Source of the DNA: Clostridia bacterium
Lineage (GTDB): Bacteria; Bacillota; Clostridia; Christensenellales; DUVY01
Direction of reading: 5' to 3'
DNA: 37,504 nucleotides
NCBI GenBank assembly: GCA_036562685.1
Contig: DATCJR010000143.1
Span: 1 to 37,504 of the forward strand
Both the position numbers and the translations under genes were made by a program. Shown here one piece after another: positions 8,308 through 17,100 of this stretch. Position 1 is the stretch's first letter; each line of letters begins with the position of its first letter. The notes below the pieces were generated by a model, which was given only the letters and a program-made list of their open reading frames with translations, was not told the DNA's origin and did not search any database.

Positions 8308-8865
8308 GTGCTTCATATAAAAAAAGGCGATAAAGTAAAAATTTTATCAGGCGACGAAAAAGGCAAAACCGGTAAGGTTTTAGAAATAAGACCTAAAGAC
8401 GGCAGTGCCATTGTCGAAGGAATTAATATTGTGTCCCGTCACAAGAAGCCCCGCAGTGCTCAAGAAGCTGGCGGAATTACTAAGAGCGAAGCTCCTATTA
8501 ATCTGTCAAAATTACAGGTAATTTGTCCTGAATGCGGTGCTGCTGCAAGAGTTGGCTTTGTGATTAAAGACGACAAGAAGTCAAGAGTTTGCAAAAAATG
8601 CGGCAAAGCTATTGACAATAAAGAAGTAAAGAAAGAAAAAGAAAAGACTAAGAGCAAGGCTAAGAAAGAGCAAGATGTAGCAACCGAAGCATCAAAAACC
8701 ACTGATGCTGTAGAAACTGTCAAAGAAAAACCTGCTGCAAAGAAGACTGCATCAGCTAAGAAGACTGCAGCAAAAACAACGGAAGCTGAACAAGCTCCTG
8801 CTAAGACAGCAAAAAAGGTTGCCCCTAAAAAAGAAAAGACGGAATCTGAAACCGAAAAAGCATAA
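8308..8865 (+). CDS. rplX: 50S ribosomal protein L24 with long Lys/Ala-rich C-terminal tail
   Basis: 185 residues; the family norm is about 103. Residues 1-103 are an ordinary L24 with KOW motif (KGDKVKILSGDEKGKTGKV) and a zinc ribbon of two CxxC pairs (Cys73/76 and Cys95/98). Residues 104-185 are a low-complexity tail rich in Lys, Ala, Glu and Thr, with repeated AAKKT/AKKTA-like units, with no cysteine and no obvious fold. L24 starts 50S assembly and sits by the tunnel exit, so the tail could project to the cytosol or onto rRNA (inference). The start is GTG at 8308 behind AAGGAGGA; the nearby ATG at 8300 is out of frame. Confidence 0.95.
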   Translation: MLHIKKGDKVKILSGDEKGKTGKVLEIRPKDGSAIVEGINIVSRHKKPRSAQEAGGITKSEAPINLSKLQVICPECGAAARVGFVIKDDKKSRVCKKCGKAIDNKEVKKEKEKTKSKAKKEQDVATEASKTTDAVETVKEKPAAKKTASAKKTAAKTTEAEQAPAKTAKKVAPKKEKTESETEKA

Positions 8866-8884
8866 TTATAGAGGGGGATAGATA

Positions 8885-10138
8885 ATGGCAAATACAGGGC
8901 GTATGACACATAAGTCAAAATCGCCTGTAGACGACCTTAAAAGCCCGAAGGCAGTTATGCTAAACGAAGCTGTTACAAAAGCTCTGGAGGAATTAAGTCA
9001 GATACGGGTGGAACAAAACAAACCGGAAGACGAAAAAGTTTTCCGTGAGCGTGAAGAGGCAGCGAAACAAGCATTAAAACAGGCACTAAGCGCAAAAAAG
9101 GAATTTTTGGCGACAGTGCAAAAGCAAGTAAACGAGTATTATCAAGAGGCTGCGTTACAAGAGTCGGCGCAAAAAAATGAGTTTACTAGCAAAGAACTCA
9201 AAAAGCGCAAAACCGATTTGGAGCTTGTGGAAGCGGCTGTAAGCGATCTAGATGCAAAACTTAGCGAGATTACGAGACTTATTAACAAATCGGGAAGCGG
9301 AACCAAGAAAAAGGCTACAATTCCCAAAAGTCAAATTGAAGAAAGTATAGCTGCTCTCCTTATGGAGGCGACTAAAACAAAATCGAGCAAAAGTGAAAAA
9401 CAATATATAGAGCAAGAGGCTGAAAAAGTGGAAGATAAGAATAAAACAACGACAAAGACCGTTGAAGAAAAAAACACAAAAACTGCAACTAAGGTAAAAG
9501 AAGCAAAGGCTTCTGAAACCAAAGCAAAAGCCCCTAAAGCCGAATCTGTTAAGGCGGCTGCACCTTCTTCTGCTAAAAATGCAGAAAGCGATAACGGCAG
9601 ATATCGTCTTAAAAAGTTATATAAGGATACCGTTGTTGGTATGCTTATAAAACAGTTTGGCTATAAGAACGTTAATCAAGTTCCCAAGTTGGAAAAGATT
9701 GTAGTCAACAGAGGCTTGGGTGATGCGAAGGATGACAGCAAGAAATTTAATGCCGCAGTTGAAGAATTGGCTTTGATTTGCGGACAAAAACCTGCAGTTA
9801 CCAAGGCAAGAAAGTCAATAGCTAACTTTAAGGTAAGAACAGGCATGAATATCGGATGTATGGTTACACTTCGTGGTAACCGTATGTATGAGTTTTTGGA
9901 TAAACTCATTTCTATGGCATTGCCTAGAGTAAGAGATTTTAAAGGGCTTAACGGCAATTCATTCGATGGACGCGGTAACTATACTTTTGGAATTAAGGAA
10001 CAACTTATATTCCCTGAAGTCAAGTATGATACTGTCGAAAAGACAAGAGGATTTGATATTACAATAGTTACTACGGCAAAGACTGATGAGGAGGCTAAGG
10101 CGCTCCTAAAAGGCATGGGAATGCCGTTTAGCAATTAA
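8885..10138 (+). CDS. rplE: 50S ribosomal protein L5 with ~238-residue N-terminal extension
   Basis: 417 residues; L5 normally has about 180. Residues 239-417 are a complete L5 ([67 protein letters not shown]), which binds 5S rRNA in the central protuberance. Residues about 20-135 are strongly helical with long charged heptad-like stretches, suggesting coiled coil, then residues 140-238 are a Lys/Ala/Glu/Thr-rich linker. No in-frame ATG, GTG or TTG lies near the L5 domain, so L5 can be made only as the fusion. The start has GGGGG 7 nt upstream. I do not recognise the extension as a known domain. It directly follows the tail of L24. Confidence 0.95.
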   Translation: MANTGRMTHKSKSPVDDLKSPKAVMLNEAVTKALEELSQIRVEQNKPEDEKVFREREEAAKQALKQALSAKKEFLATVQKQVNEYYQEAALQESAQKNEFTSKELKKRKTDLELVEAAVSDLDAKLSEITRLINKSGSGTKKKATIPKSQIEESIAALLMEATKTKSSKSEKQYIEQEAEKVEDKNKTTTKTVEEKNTKTATKVKEAKASETKAKAPKAESVKAAAPSSAKNAESDNGRYRLKKLYKDTVVGMLIKQFGYKNVNQVPKLEKIVVNRGLGDAKDDSKKFNAAVEELALICGQKPAVTKARKSIANFKVRTGMNIGCMVTLRGNRMYEFLDKLISMALPRVRDFKGLNGNSFDGRGNYTFGIKEQLIFPEVKYDTVEKTRGFDITIVTTAKTDEEAKALLKGMGMPFSN

Positions 10139-10149
10139 GGAGTATAATA

Positions 10150-10335
10150 ATGGCAAAAAAAGCATTGATAAACAAGCAAAAAAGGCCCGCAAAATTCTCT
10201 ACACGCGCATATACACGTTGCAACATATGTGGCAGACCGCATGCGGTTTTGCGTAAGTATGGAATTTGCAGAATTTGCTTTCGCAATCTTGCGTATCGGG
10301 GCGAGATTCCCGGCGTAAGGAAATCAAGCTGGTAA
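10150..10335 (+). CDS. rpsN: 30S ribosomal protein S14, type Z (zinc-binding)
   Basis: The short, 61-residue form of S14 with four zinc ligands Cys24, Cys27, Cys40 and Cys43 (CNICGRP and CRICFRN) and the C-terminal [11 protein letters not shown]. Bacillota often keep a zinc-free paralogue elsewhere for zinc starvation; none is in this window. AAGGAG lies 7-8 nt before the ATG. Confidence 0.97.
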   Translation: MAKKALINKQKRPAKFSTRAYTRCNICGRPHAVLRKYGICRICFRNLAYRGEIPGVRKSSW

Positions 10336-10348
10336 GGAGGCGTTAAAG

Positions 10349-10744
10349 ATGGTTACTGACCCTATTGCAGATTTGTTAACAAGGATAAGAAATGCCTTGA
10401 CTGCCAAGCACACCACAGTAGAAGTACCTGCAAGCAAAATTAAAAAGCAGATTGCTGATATTTTGGTTGAAGAAGGCTATGTTAAGAGTGCAGTTCTAAA
10501 AGAAGACGGCGTTAACAGCAAAATAATAATAGAGCTAAAATACGGACCCAAATATGAAAAAGTTTTGACAAACCTTCAGAGAATTTCTAAACCCGGACTT
10601 AGAGTATATTGCGCAAGTGATGAGATTCCCAAGGTTTTAAATGGATTGGGTATAGCAATTCTGTCTACCAGCAAGGGCATTATGACAGACAAAAAAGCAC
10701 GTCAAAACAATGTAGGCGGCGAAGTGCTTGCCTATGTCTGGTAG
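10349..10744 (+). CDS. rpsH: 30S ribosomal protein S8
   Basis: A 131-residue S8 starting [16 protein letters not shown] and ending with the conserved [21 protein letters not shown] and GGEVLAYVW. It binds the central domain of 16S rRNA, and in E. coli represses the spc operon by binding near the rplE start; no matching hairpin was recognised at rplE here. AAGGAGG precedes the ATG. Confidence 0.98.
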   Translation: MVTDPIADLLTRIRNALTAKHTTVEVPASKIKKQIADILVEEGYVKSAVLKEDGVNSKIIIELKYGPKYEKVLTNLQRISKPGLRVYCASDEIPKVLNGLGIAILSTSKGIMTDKKARQNNVGGEVLAYVW

Positions 10745-10754
10745 GAGGTAAGAG

Positions 10755-11297
10755 ATGTCTCGAATTGGAAGAAAGGCTATAACTATTCCCTCAGGTGTTA
10801 ACGTAACAGTTAATGACAATGTAGTAACTGTTAAAGGACCTTTGGGAGAATTAAGCAGAAAAATAGAGTCTAAAGATATTAGCGTCAAGATTGAAGACGG
10901 CCATATACAATTGAGCCGTGCCAATGACGACAAAGAAACAAGAGCTTTGCATGGTTTGTATAGAGCACTTATTAACAATATGGTTATTGGTGTTTGCAAA
11001 GGTTATCAAAAAAAGCTTATTGTAAATGGTGTCGGTTATAAATGTCAAGTTACAGGCAACAAGCTGGTTTTGAACATCGGTTTGTCCCATCCTGTTGAAG
11101 TTGATATTGTAAAAGGCATTAAGGTTGTCTGCGCAACACCTACAGATATTGAAGTTGACGGTATTGACAAAGAACTTGTAGGTCAATTCGCAGCCAATAT
11201 AAAAGCTATAAGGCCTGTTGAACCCTATCACAACTACGGAATTCGTTATGCTGATGAAAAGGTTATAAAGAAAGAAGGCAAGAAGGCTGCTAAGTAA
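10755..11297 (+). CDS. rplF: 50S ribosomal protein L6
   Basis: A 180-residue L6 of two duplicated domains, starting MSRIGRKAITIPSGV, with the C-terminal signature RPVEPYHNYGIRYADE that contacts the sarcin-ricin region. TAGGAGG precedes the ATG. It is followed after 10 nt by rplR. Confidence 0.98.
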   Translation: MSRIGRKAITIPSGVNVTVNDNVVTVKGPLGELSRKIESKDISVKIEDGHIQLSRANDDKETRALHGLYRALINNMVIGVCKGYQKKLIVNGVGYKCQVTGNKLVLNIGLSHPVEVDIVKGIKVVCATPTDIEVDGIDKELVGQFAANIKAIRPVEPYHNYGIRYADEKVIKKEGKKAAK

Positions 11298-11307
11298 GGA
11301 GTAAAAT

Positions 11308-11676
11308 ATGATATCCAAACCCAATAAAAACAAAATAAGGCAAAAGAGACATTTGAGCATTAGGAAGAAGGTATCTGGAGATGCCCAAGCTCCTAGACTC
11401 AATGTTTATCGCAGCATAAATCACATATATGTTCAGCTTATTGATGATACTAAGGGACACACTCTGGCATCTTGTTCAAGCTTGGATAAGGATTTGCAAT
11501 CTGTTTTGGAAGGAAAGACAAAGCAAGAAAAGGCTAGAATTATTGGCCAGGAAATTGCAAAGCGTGCTTTGAAAGCAAACATAGAACATGTAGTTTTTGA
11601 CAGAGGCGGATACCTTTATACAGGAAGAATCAAACAGGTAGCAGACGGCGCAAGAGAAGCCGGGCTGAAGTTTTGA
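11308..11676 (+). CDS. rplR: 50S ribosomal protein L18
   Basis: A 122-residue L18 with a basic N-terminus and conserved [18 protein letters not shown] and [26 protein letters not shown]. It binds 5S rRNA together with L5, so it is the direct partner of the extended L5 encoded upstream. The stop TGA is followed by the AGGAGGAG site of rpsE. Confidence 0.98.
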   Translation: MISKPNKNKIRQKRHLSIRKKVSGDAQAPRLNVYRSINHIYVQLIDDTKGHTLASCSSLDKDLQSVLEGKTKQEKARIIGQEIAKRALKANIEHVVFDRGGYLYTGRIKQVADGAREAGLKF

Positions 11677-11696
11677 AGGAGGAGTTTAAATTCATA

Positions 11697-12209
11697 ATGG
11701 CAAAGCGTGAAGAAAGACAGCAACAGCCCAAAGATGATTTAAAACGCAAACTCGTAGCCGTTAACCGCGTAACGAAGGTTGTAAAAGGCGGAAGGAACAT
11801 GCGTTTTTCAGCCGTTGTTGTTGTAGGCGATGAAAACGGTTCAGTAGGTGTAGGCACAGGAAAAGCGAGCGAAGTTCCTGAAGCAATAGAAAAAGCAGTT
11901 GCGCATGCAAAGAAGAATATGATAAGTATTCCTTTAAGCGGAACTACTATTCCTCATGAAATAACTGGAACTTTTGGTAAAGGATGTGTTTTGATGCGTC
12001 CCGCACCCGAAGGTACAGGTGTTATAGCTGGCGGTAGCGTAAGAGCCGTAGTTGAACTTGCCGGTATCAAAGATATAACTACCAAATCGTTTGGATCTTC
12101 TAACCCCATTAACTGTGTAAAAGCTACACTTGAAGGTTTAAAGAACTTGCGTTCCCCCGAAAAAGTTGCAGCTTTGCGTGGTAAGGCAGTTGAAGAGATT
12201 TTAAACTAG
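11697..12209 (+). CDS. rpsE: 30S ribosomal protein S5
   Basis: A 170-residue S5 with the double-stranded-RNA-binding domain ([21 protein letters not shown]) and [20 protein letters not shown], the region involved in translational fidelity. The frame opens with a TTG at 11673 overlapping rplR, but AGGAGGAG at 11678-11685 and spacing support the ATG at 11697. Confidence 0.97.
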   Translation: MAKREERQQQPKDDLKRKLVAVNRVTKVVKGGRNMRFSAVVVVGDENGSVGVGTGKASEVPEAIEKAVAHAKKNMISIPLSGTTIPHEITGTFGKGCVLMRPAPEGTGVIAGGSVRAVVELAGIKDITTKSFGSSNPINCVKATLEGLKNLRSPEKVAALRGKAVEEILN

Positions 12210-12219
12210 GAGAATTGAT

Positions 12220-12429
12220 ATGGCTAAGAAAAAAACAGAAAGTGCCAAGATTAAAGTGACTTTGATAAAAAGCACTATCGGCAGTCTGGAAAAACATATA
12301 AAAACAGTAGAAGCCTTGGGACTTAAGAAAGTAGGCAGTTCTAAGATCTATAATGACAATCCGGCTTTGAGAGGAATGCTTTTTACAGTAAAGCACCTTG
12401 TTAAAGTCGAAGAGGTAGGAGCGGTTTAA
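12220..12429 (+). CDS. rpmD: 50S ribosomal protein L30
   Basis: A 69-residue L30 with the conserved [28 protein letters not shown] and a C-terminal LVKVEE. The first eight residues (MAKKKTES) are a basic extension over the usual 59-60-residue form. rplO starts one base after its stop codon. Confidence 0.96.
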   Translation: MAKKKTESAKIKVTLIKSTIGSLEKHIKTVEALGLKKVGSSKIYNDNPALRGMLFTVKHLVKVEEVGAV

Positions 12430-12430
12430 T

Positions 12431-12874
12431 ATGAAGATAAATGATTTAGGTCCTGCAGAAGGCGCACGCCGCAAACAAAAGAGACTTGGAAGAGGTATAG
12501 GCTCAGGCTTGGGCAAAACCGCAGGCAAAGGACATAAAGGTCAAAAAGCTAGAAGCGGTGGCGGAGTTAGACCTGGGTTTGAAGGCGGTCAAATGCCTTT
12601 GGTTAGAAGATTACCTAAGGTCGGCTTTACCAACAACTTCAAAAAGGTGTATAATATTGTCAATGTTGATTCTTTGAATGTTTTCGAGAATGACACTGTT
12701 GTAACTGTAGATTTGTTACTTGAAAAAGGAATCATAAGCAAAGTAGAACCTTATGGTCTCAAAGTTTTGGGTAACGGTGAATTGACAAAAAAACTTATCG
12801 TTAAGGCTGCTAAATTCTCAGCAAAAGCTAAAGAAGTTATTGAAAAGCTAGGCGGTAAGGCAGAGGTGGTATAA
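12431..12874 (+). CDS. rplO: 50S ribosomal protein L15
   Basis: A 147-residue L15 with the glycine-rich basic N-terminus ([18 protein letters not shown]) and the segment [20 protein letters not shown] that threads into 23S rRNA. GTAGGAG lies within the end of rpmD. The stop codon overlaps the secY start by one base. Confidence 0.98.
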   Translation: MKINDLGPAEGARRKQKRLGRGIGSGLGKTAGKGHKGQKARSGGGVRPGFEGGQMPLVRRLPKVGFTNNFKKVYNIVNVDSLNVFENDTVVTVDLLLEKGIISKVEPYGLKVLGNGELTKKLIVKAAKFSAKAKEVIEKLGGKAEVV

Positions 12875-14190
12875 TGTTTGAGACGCTCAAAAACGCATTT
12901 AAAGTCAAGGAAATAAGAAGAAAGATATTTATTACTTTGTTTTTGCTTCTGGTTTATCGTTTTGGTTGCTGGTTGCCTATTCCTGGTATATCAGGTGACT
13001 ATTACAGCGATAACATCAATGAAGGAATTTCTGATACGATAATGGGACTTATGTCCGCATTAAGTGGTGGAGCTTTAGCAAACGGTGCGTTTTTGGCGTT
13101 GGGTGTAGTGCCTTACATTAATGCTTCCATTATAATACAGCTTTTGGGCGTTGCTATTCCCGCTTTGGAAAGATTATCAAAACAAGGCGAGGAAGGAAGA
13201 AGAAAGCTCAATCAATATACAAGATATTTGACTTTGGTGCTTGCTTTGGCTCAGTCAATCGGCGTTGTAGTTGGTTTGGTTAATCAAGGTTATATAAGCG
13301 AACAGCTTTTTGGTGCTGGCGCTAATCTTGAATGGTTGATAGCTACATTCGTTGTAATAATTATGACAGCTGGTGTATCATTTACAATGTGGCTTGGCGA
13401 AAAAATAACCGAACTTAATATTGGTAACGGTATTTCGTTATTGATATTTGTAGGTATTTTGTCAACTGCAGCACAGAGCATTCAGGCAACTGTTATACGT
13501 ATTTTTGAAGGTGATGACACAGCTATTTGGTATCTTATAGCGTTCTTTGGAATGATCTTGGCAATATTCCTGTTTATAGTGTTTATCGAATGTTCTGAAC
13601 GTCGTATTCCTATTCAGTATGCTAAGCAGATAAAAGGACGCAAGATGTATGGCGGACAGGCAACTCATATACCTATTAAAGTTAATGCGCTTGGTGTTAT
13701 GCCTATAATATTTGCTATGGCTATAGTTACTTTCCCTCAAATAATATTCCAATTGTTTGCACCCGAAAGCAGTGCCTATTACTGGTATAGACAATATATT
13801 GGCGTAGGAACATGGCCTTATGCGCTTGCAACTGGTGTCTTGGTTTTGTTGTTCTCATTCTTCTATGCAAAAATACAATTCAACCCTGAAGACGTCAGCA
13901 GAAACATTCAGCAATATGGTGGATTTATTCCTGGTATCAGACCTGGAAAGCCTACAACAGAATATTTGGCAAAAATCAATAACAGATTAACTTTGGTAGG
14001 TGCTATATTCTTGGCGTTTATCGCAATAGTTCCGTCAGTTATATTTGCTGTGGTTTTTGGAAGCCAGTCACAGTTGATCAACGCATTTAGTGCAACTGGT
14101 ATGTTGATTGTTGTAAGTATTGCGCTTGAATTTGACAAGCAGCTACAAGGTCAATTAATGATGAAGCATTATAAAGGATTCTTGAAATAA
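12874..14190 (+). CDS. secY: Preprotein translocase subunit SecY
   Basis: 438 residues with ten hydrophobic segments, the channel-forming subunit of the Sec translocon in the cytoplasmic membrane, partnering SecE/SecG, SecA and the ribosome. The N-terminal RFGCWLPIPGI, the plug region GLMSALSGGALANGAFLALGVVPYINASIIIQLL, the cytosolic loop FIECSERRIPIQYAKQIKGRKMYGG and QFNPEDVSRNIQQYGGFIPGIRPG are all present. It overlaps rplO by one base and adk by one base, so translation is probably coupled. Confidence 0.98.
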   Translation: MFETLKNAFKVKEIRRKIFITLFLLLVYRFGCWLPIPGISGDYYSDNINEGISDTIMGLMSALSGGALANGAFLALGVVPYINASIIIQLLGVAIPALERLSKQGEEGRRKLNQYTRYLTLVLALAQSIGVVVGLVNQGYISEQLFGAGANLEWLIATFVVIIMTAGVSFTMWLGEKITELNIGNGISLLIFVGILSTAAQSIQATVIRIFEGDDTAIWYLIAFFGMILAIFLFIVFIECSERRIPIQYAKQIKGRKMYGGQATHIPIKVNALGVMPIIFAMAIVTFPQIIFQLFAPESSAYYWYRQYIGVGTWPYALATGVLVLLFSFFYAKIQFNPEDVSRNIQQYGGFIPGIRPGKPTTEYLAKINNRLTLVGAIFLAFIAIVPSVIFAVVFGSQSQLINAFSATGMLIVVSIALEFDKQLQGQLMMKHYKGFLK

Positions 14191-14810
14191 TGAATATAAT
14201 TTTGCTTGGAGCACCTGGTGCTGGTAAAGGTACGCAGGCAGTAAAAATAGCAGAAAAATATAAAATACCGCATATATCCACAGGGGATATTTTGCGTAAG
14301 AACATTAAGGAAGGCACACCTGTAGGACTTAAAGCTAAGTCTTATATTGATAAAGGTGCGCTTGTTCCTGATGAAGTGGTCATTGAAATAGTAAAGGATA
14401 GATTAGAGCAAGACGATTGCAAGAAAGGATATTTGCTAGACGGTTTTCCCAGAACAAAGCCTCAAGCACAGGCATTGGATGAGTTTGCCGTAATTGATAT
14501 CGTTTTGAATCTTGATATAAACTTAGATATTTTGGTAGATAGATTGTCTGGTAGAAGAGTTTGCGCTTCTTGCGGAGCGACATATCATACCAGCACTTAT
14601 TCAGCCGATACTTGTTCTCAATGTGGCGGCAAGATTATTCAAAGAGATGATGATTTGCCTGACACAATAAAAGCAAGGCTAAAGACTTATACTCTTCAAA
14701 CAGAACCTCTAATTTCGTATTATAAAGAGAAGAACTTGCTTGTTGATATAAACGCAAATACGAATATAGAAACGATATTTGAAGATATAGTTAAAGCATT
14801 GGAAAAATAA
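14190..14810 (+). CDS. adk: Adenylate kinase, zinc-containing LID type
   Basis: 206 residues; interconverts ATP plus AMP and two ADP. The P-loop GAPGAGKGT is at residues 7-15, the AMP-binding DGFPRT at 84-89, and the LID holds Cys125, Cys128, Cys142 and Cys145, a four-cysteine zinc site typical of Gram-positive enzymes. The LID loop between the cysteine pairs is a few residues shorter than in Bacillus. Start codon shares a base with the secY stop. Confidence 0.97.
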   Translation: MNIILLGAPGAGKGTQAVKIAEKYKIPHISTGDILRKNIKEGTPVGLKAKSYIDKGALVPDEVVIEIVKDRLEQDDCKKGYLLDGFPRTKPQAQALDEFAVIDIVLNLDINLDILVDRLSGRRVCASCGATYHTSTYSADTCSQCGGKIIQRDDDLPDTIKARLKTYTLQTEPLISYYKEKNLLVDINANTNIETIFEDIVKALEK

Positions 14811-15554
14811 ATGATAACCATTAAAAAGAATGACGAAATAGAGCGAATGCGAAAGGCCTGTGCCATTACGAGAGATGTTCTCAATGTCATAGGCGAAAAT
14901 ATAAAGCCAGGCATCACGACCAAAGAACTTGATATGATAGCTTTTGAATATATTAGAAGTTGTGGTGCGTATCCTTCTTTTTTAGGATATAGAGGTTATC
15001 CTGCGTCAATTTGTGCTTCAATTAATGAAGAAGTTGTGCATGGAATACCGTCTAACAGAGTATTGGAAGAAGGTCAGATCATCAGTATTGATGTCGGAGC
15101 ATATATAGACGGTTATCATGGAGATGCTGCAAGAACTTTTGCAGTAGGAAAAATAAGCGAACAAAATAAAAGACTTATAAAAATAACTGAAGAAAGCTTT
15201 TTTGAAGGCTTGAAGGTTTTAAAAGACGGAATACGTATGGGCGATTTGTCGCACGCTATTCAGAGTTATGTTGAAAAAGCTGGATATTCGGTTGTTAGGG
15301 CTTTGGTTGGTCACGGTATAGGAAAAGAGATGCATGAAGACCCGAGTGTTCCTAACTTTGGAGTTCCTGGCAAGGGCGTAAGACTTTGTAAGAATATGAC
15401 CATAGCAATAGAGCCAATGGTAAATGCAGGCGGATACGAAGTTGAGTTTTGTTCAGATGGCTGGACAGTAAAGACAAAAGACAGAAAGCCATCAGCGCAT
15501 TATGAAAACACAGTGCTTATCACATCGGACGGCGCCGAAATTTTGACTCTATGA
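14811..15554 (+). CDS. map: Methionine aminopeptidase, type I
   Basis: A 247-residue type Ia enzyme that removes the initiator methionine from nascent proteins. Family alignment from memory gives His77 as substrate contact and the five metal ligands Asp94, Asp105, His168, Glu201 and Glu232, all present. There is no N-terminal zinc-finger extension. The ATG follows the adk stop codon directly with only a weak GGA upstream, so translation probably depends on ribosomes leaving adk. Confidence 0.97.
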   Translation: MITIKKNDEIERMRKACAITRDVLNVIGENIKPGITTKELDMIAFEYIRSCGAYPSFLGYRGYPASICASINEEVVHGIPSNRVLEEGQIISIDVGAYIDGYHGDAARTFAVGKISEQNKRLIKITEESFFEGLKVLKDGIRMGDLSHAIQSYVEKAGYSVVRALVGHGIGKEMHEDPSVPNFGVPGKGVRLCKNMTIAIEPMVNAGGYEVEFCSDGWTVKTKDRKPSAHYENTVLITSDGAEILTL

Positions 15555-15561
15555 GGTAGAT

Positions 15562-15852
15562 ATGGAAAAGCCGACTGCGGAACTGGGCAGAGTAGTATGT
15601 TCAAAAGCAGGTAGAGATGCAGGTAAATATTTTATAATTTCTGGGGTTGTGGACGAAGGATATGTGCTAATCGTTGACGGAAAATTTCATAAATTGTCCA
15701 ATCCTAAGAAAAAAAATATAAAACATCTAAAATTTTTGAAAGATACTATAAATGTCTTGACAGAAAAGCTAAAAAAGGGTACAAAGGTGTTTGACTCTGA
15801 AGTTTATAAAGCACTGAAAATATATAATCAAAAAGACAATAAGGAGGAATAG
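15562..15852 (+). CDS. KOW-domain RNA-binding protein (L14e/L6e-like)
   Basis: A 96-residue basic protein. Residues 6-50 fit a KOW/SH3-like fold (LGRVVCSKAGRDAGKYFIISGVVDEGYVLIVDGKFHKL), resembling the eukaryotic L14e/L6e family, and the remainder is Lys-rich. Genes of this kind commonly lie between map and infA in Clostridia; its role on the ribosome or RNA is not established. A weak site, GAGGTA, precedes the ATG. It lies 7 nt after map and 1 nt before infA. Confidence 0.88.
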   Translation: MEKPTAELGRVVCSKAGRDAGKYFIISGVVDEGYVLIVDGKFHKLSNPKKKNIKHLKFLKDTINVLTEKLKKGTKVFDSEVYKALKIYNQKDNKEE

Positions 15853-15853
15853 T

Positions 15854-16075
15854 ATGCCTAGAGATGAAAATATCGAAGCAGAAGGCGTTGTTATAGAAGC
15901 AATGCGTGGTACAATGTTTAAGGTTAAATTGTCCAATGGGCATATTATTACTGCAACATTGTCTGGAAAATTGAGAGTACATTATATACGTGTTATGCCC
16001 GGAGATCATGTAAAGATTGAAATGTCGCCTTACGACATTACAAAAGGACGCATAACCTGGCGCGGCAAAAATTAA
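15854..16075 (+). CDS. infA: Translation initiation factor IF-1
   Basis: A 73-residue single S1/OB-fold protein with [21 protein letters not shown] and [25 protein letters not shown], the expected length and signature. IF-1 occupies the 30S A site during initiation. AAGGAGG lies just inside the upstream gene. The start is preceded by an in-frame stop only one base upstream. Confidence 0.97.
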   Translation: MPRDENIEAEGVVIEAMRGTMFKVKLSNGHIITATLSGKLRVHYIRVMPGDHVKIEMSPYDITKGRITWRGKN

Positions 16076-16112
16076 CTTTAAAATATACAAGACTAAAAAA
16101 TTGGAGAAAAAA

Positions 16113-16229
16113 ATGAAAGTTAGACCTTCAGTAAAACCTATGTGTGATAAATGTAAAGTAATTAAGCGTAACGGTAAAGTTATGGTTATTTGCTCTAAGA
16201 CACCCAGTCATAAGCAAAGACAAGGTTAG
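16113..16229 (+). CDS. rpmJ: 50S ribosomal protein L36
   Basis: A 38-residue protein starting [14 protein letters not shown]. The zinc ligands Cys11, Cys14, Cys27 and His33 of the zinc-binding form are present. TGGAG precedes the ATG by 8 nt. It is the smallest gene in the window and sits between infA and rpsM as in most Bacillota. L36 completes 50S assembly near the L6/L16 region. Confidence 0.97.
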   Translation: MKVRPSVKPMCDKCKVIKRNGKVMVICSKTPSHKQRQG

Positions 16230-16237
16230 GAAATAAT

Positions 16238-16276
16238 ACGAAAAAGACTGTTCATCGACAGTCCATTCCTTTTCGT
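16238..16276 (+). promoter_or_regulatory. Two-tier hairpin between rpmJ and rpsM
   Basis: Outer arms ACGAAAA (16238-16244) and TTTTCGT (16270-16276) enclose an inner hairpin GACTGT/ACAGTC with loop TCATCG. There is no T run, so it is not an intrinsic terminator. It fills most of the 89-nt gap, the longest inside the superoperon, and could be an RNA-processing or protein-binding site. A TATAAT at 16287-16292 follows but lacks a convincing -35. Confidence 0.5.
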
Positions 16277-16318
16277 GTGTAAAATATATAATTTTTAAAC
16301 AATAAGGAGAATTTCAAG

Positions 16319-16702
16319 GTGGCAAGAATAGCCGGTGTTGATTTGCCGAGAGAGAAAAGAATTGAAATTGGACTGACCTATATTTATGGAATAGGCAGAC
16401 CTTTGGCAAACGAAATATTGAAAAAAACTAATGTTAACCCTGATATTAGAGTAAAAGATTTGTCAGAAAGTGATATCAGTAAGTTAAGAGAATACATTGA
16501 TAAGAACGTTGTTGTAGAAGGCGATAAGAGAAGAGAAGTTGCAATGAACATCAAGAGATTGCAAGATATCGGATGTTACAGAGGACTTCGTCATCGTAAA
16601 GGTTTGCCTGTAAGAGGACAAAACACAAAGAGAAACGCACGTACACGTAAAGGTAAGAGACGTACAGTTGGTCATGGCAAGAGTGCGGGAGGTAAGAACT
16701 AA
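16319..16702 (+). CDS. rpsM: 30S ribosomal protein S13
   Basis: A 127-residue S13 starting at GTG (16319) with AAGGAG 10 nt upstream. The N-terminus [21 protein letters not shown], the helix-two-turn-helix and the basic tail [28 protein letters not shown] that contacts P-site tRNA are all present. It starts the alpha-operon part of the cluster (S13-S11-S4-alpha-L17). Its stop overlaps rpsK by one base. Confidence 0.97.
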   Translation: MARIAGVDLPREKRIEIGLTYIYGIGRPLANEILKKTNVNPDIRVKDLSESDISKLREYIDKNVVVEGDKRREVAMNIKRLQDIGCYRGLRHRKGLPVRGQNTKRNARTRKGKRRTVGHGKSAGGKN

Positions 16703-17088
16703 TGGCAGTAAAAGCGACAAAAAAGCGCAGAATAACTCGTAATATAGACAAAGGCCAAGCACATATTCAAGCGTCATTTAACAATACTTTGGTTACAATT
16801 ACTGATGAGCAAGGCAATACTTTGACTCAAAGTAGTGCAGGTGCTTTGGGCTTTAAAGGTTCAAGAAAATCTACACCTTTTGCAGCGCAAATGGCTGCCG
16901 AAACAGCAGCTAAGAAAGCTTATGACCAGGGAATTAGAAGTGTAGAAGTTTTTGTTAAAGGCCCTGGAGCAGGCAGAGAATCTGCTGTAAGAGCATTGGC
17001 AACTGCTGGTATTAATGTAACATTGATTAGAGACGTGTCTCCCATTCCTCACAATGGATGCAGACCGCCTAAGCGCAGAAGAATATAG
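16702..17088 (+). CDS. rpsK: 30S ribosomal protein S11
   Basis: A 128-residue S11 with [31 protein letters not shown] and the C-terminal [18 protein letters not shown], family length. It shapes the 30S platform at the mRNA exit. Translation is probably coupled to rpsM through the TAATG overlap. Confidence 0.98.
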   Translation: MAVKATKKRRITRNIDKGQAHIQASFNNTLVTITDEQGNTLTQSSAGALGFKGSRKSTPFAAQMAAETAAKKAYDQGIRSVEVFVKGPGAGRESAVRALATAGINVTLIRDVSPIPHNGCRPPKRRRI

Positions 17089-17100
17089 GAGGTTTGAAAT

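Noticed and set aside
8460-8918. 152-codon hydrophobic-looking frame on the minus strand
   Set aside because: It is the antisense of the Lys/Ala-rich L24 tail; reversed Lys codons give Phe/Leu and mimic a membrane protein.
8885-10138. Possibility that the long L5 frame is two genes joined by a sequencing error
   Set aside because: Not fully excluded, but the frame is continuous, the binding site is at the upstream ATG, and no start codon or binding site exists near the L5 domain, which a lost stop alone would not explain.
10851-11402. 183-codon open frame on the minus strand
   Set aside because: Opposite rplF and rplR, with no recognisable features and no start signals.
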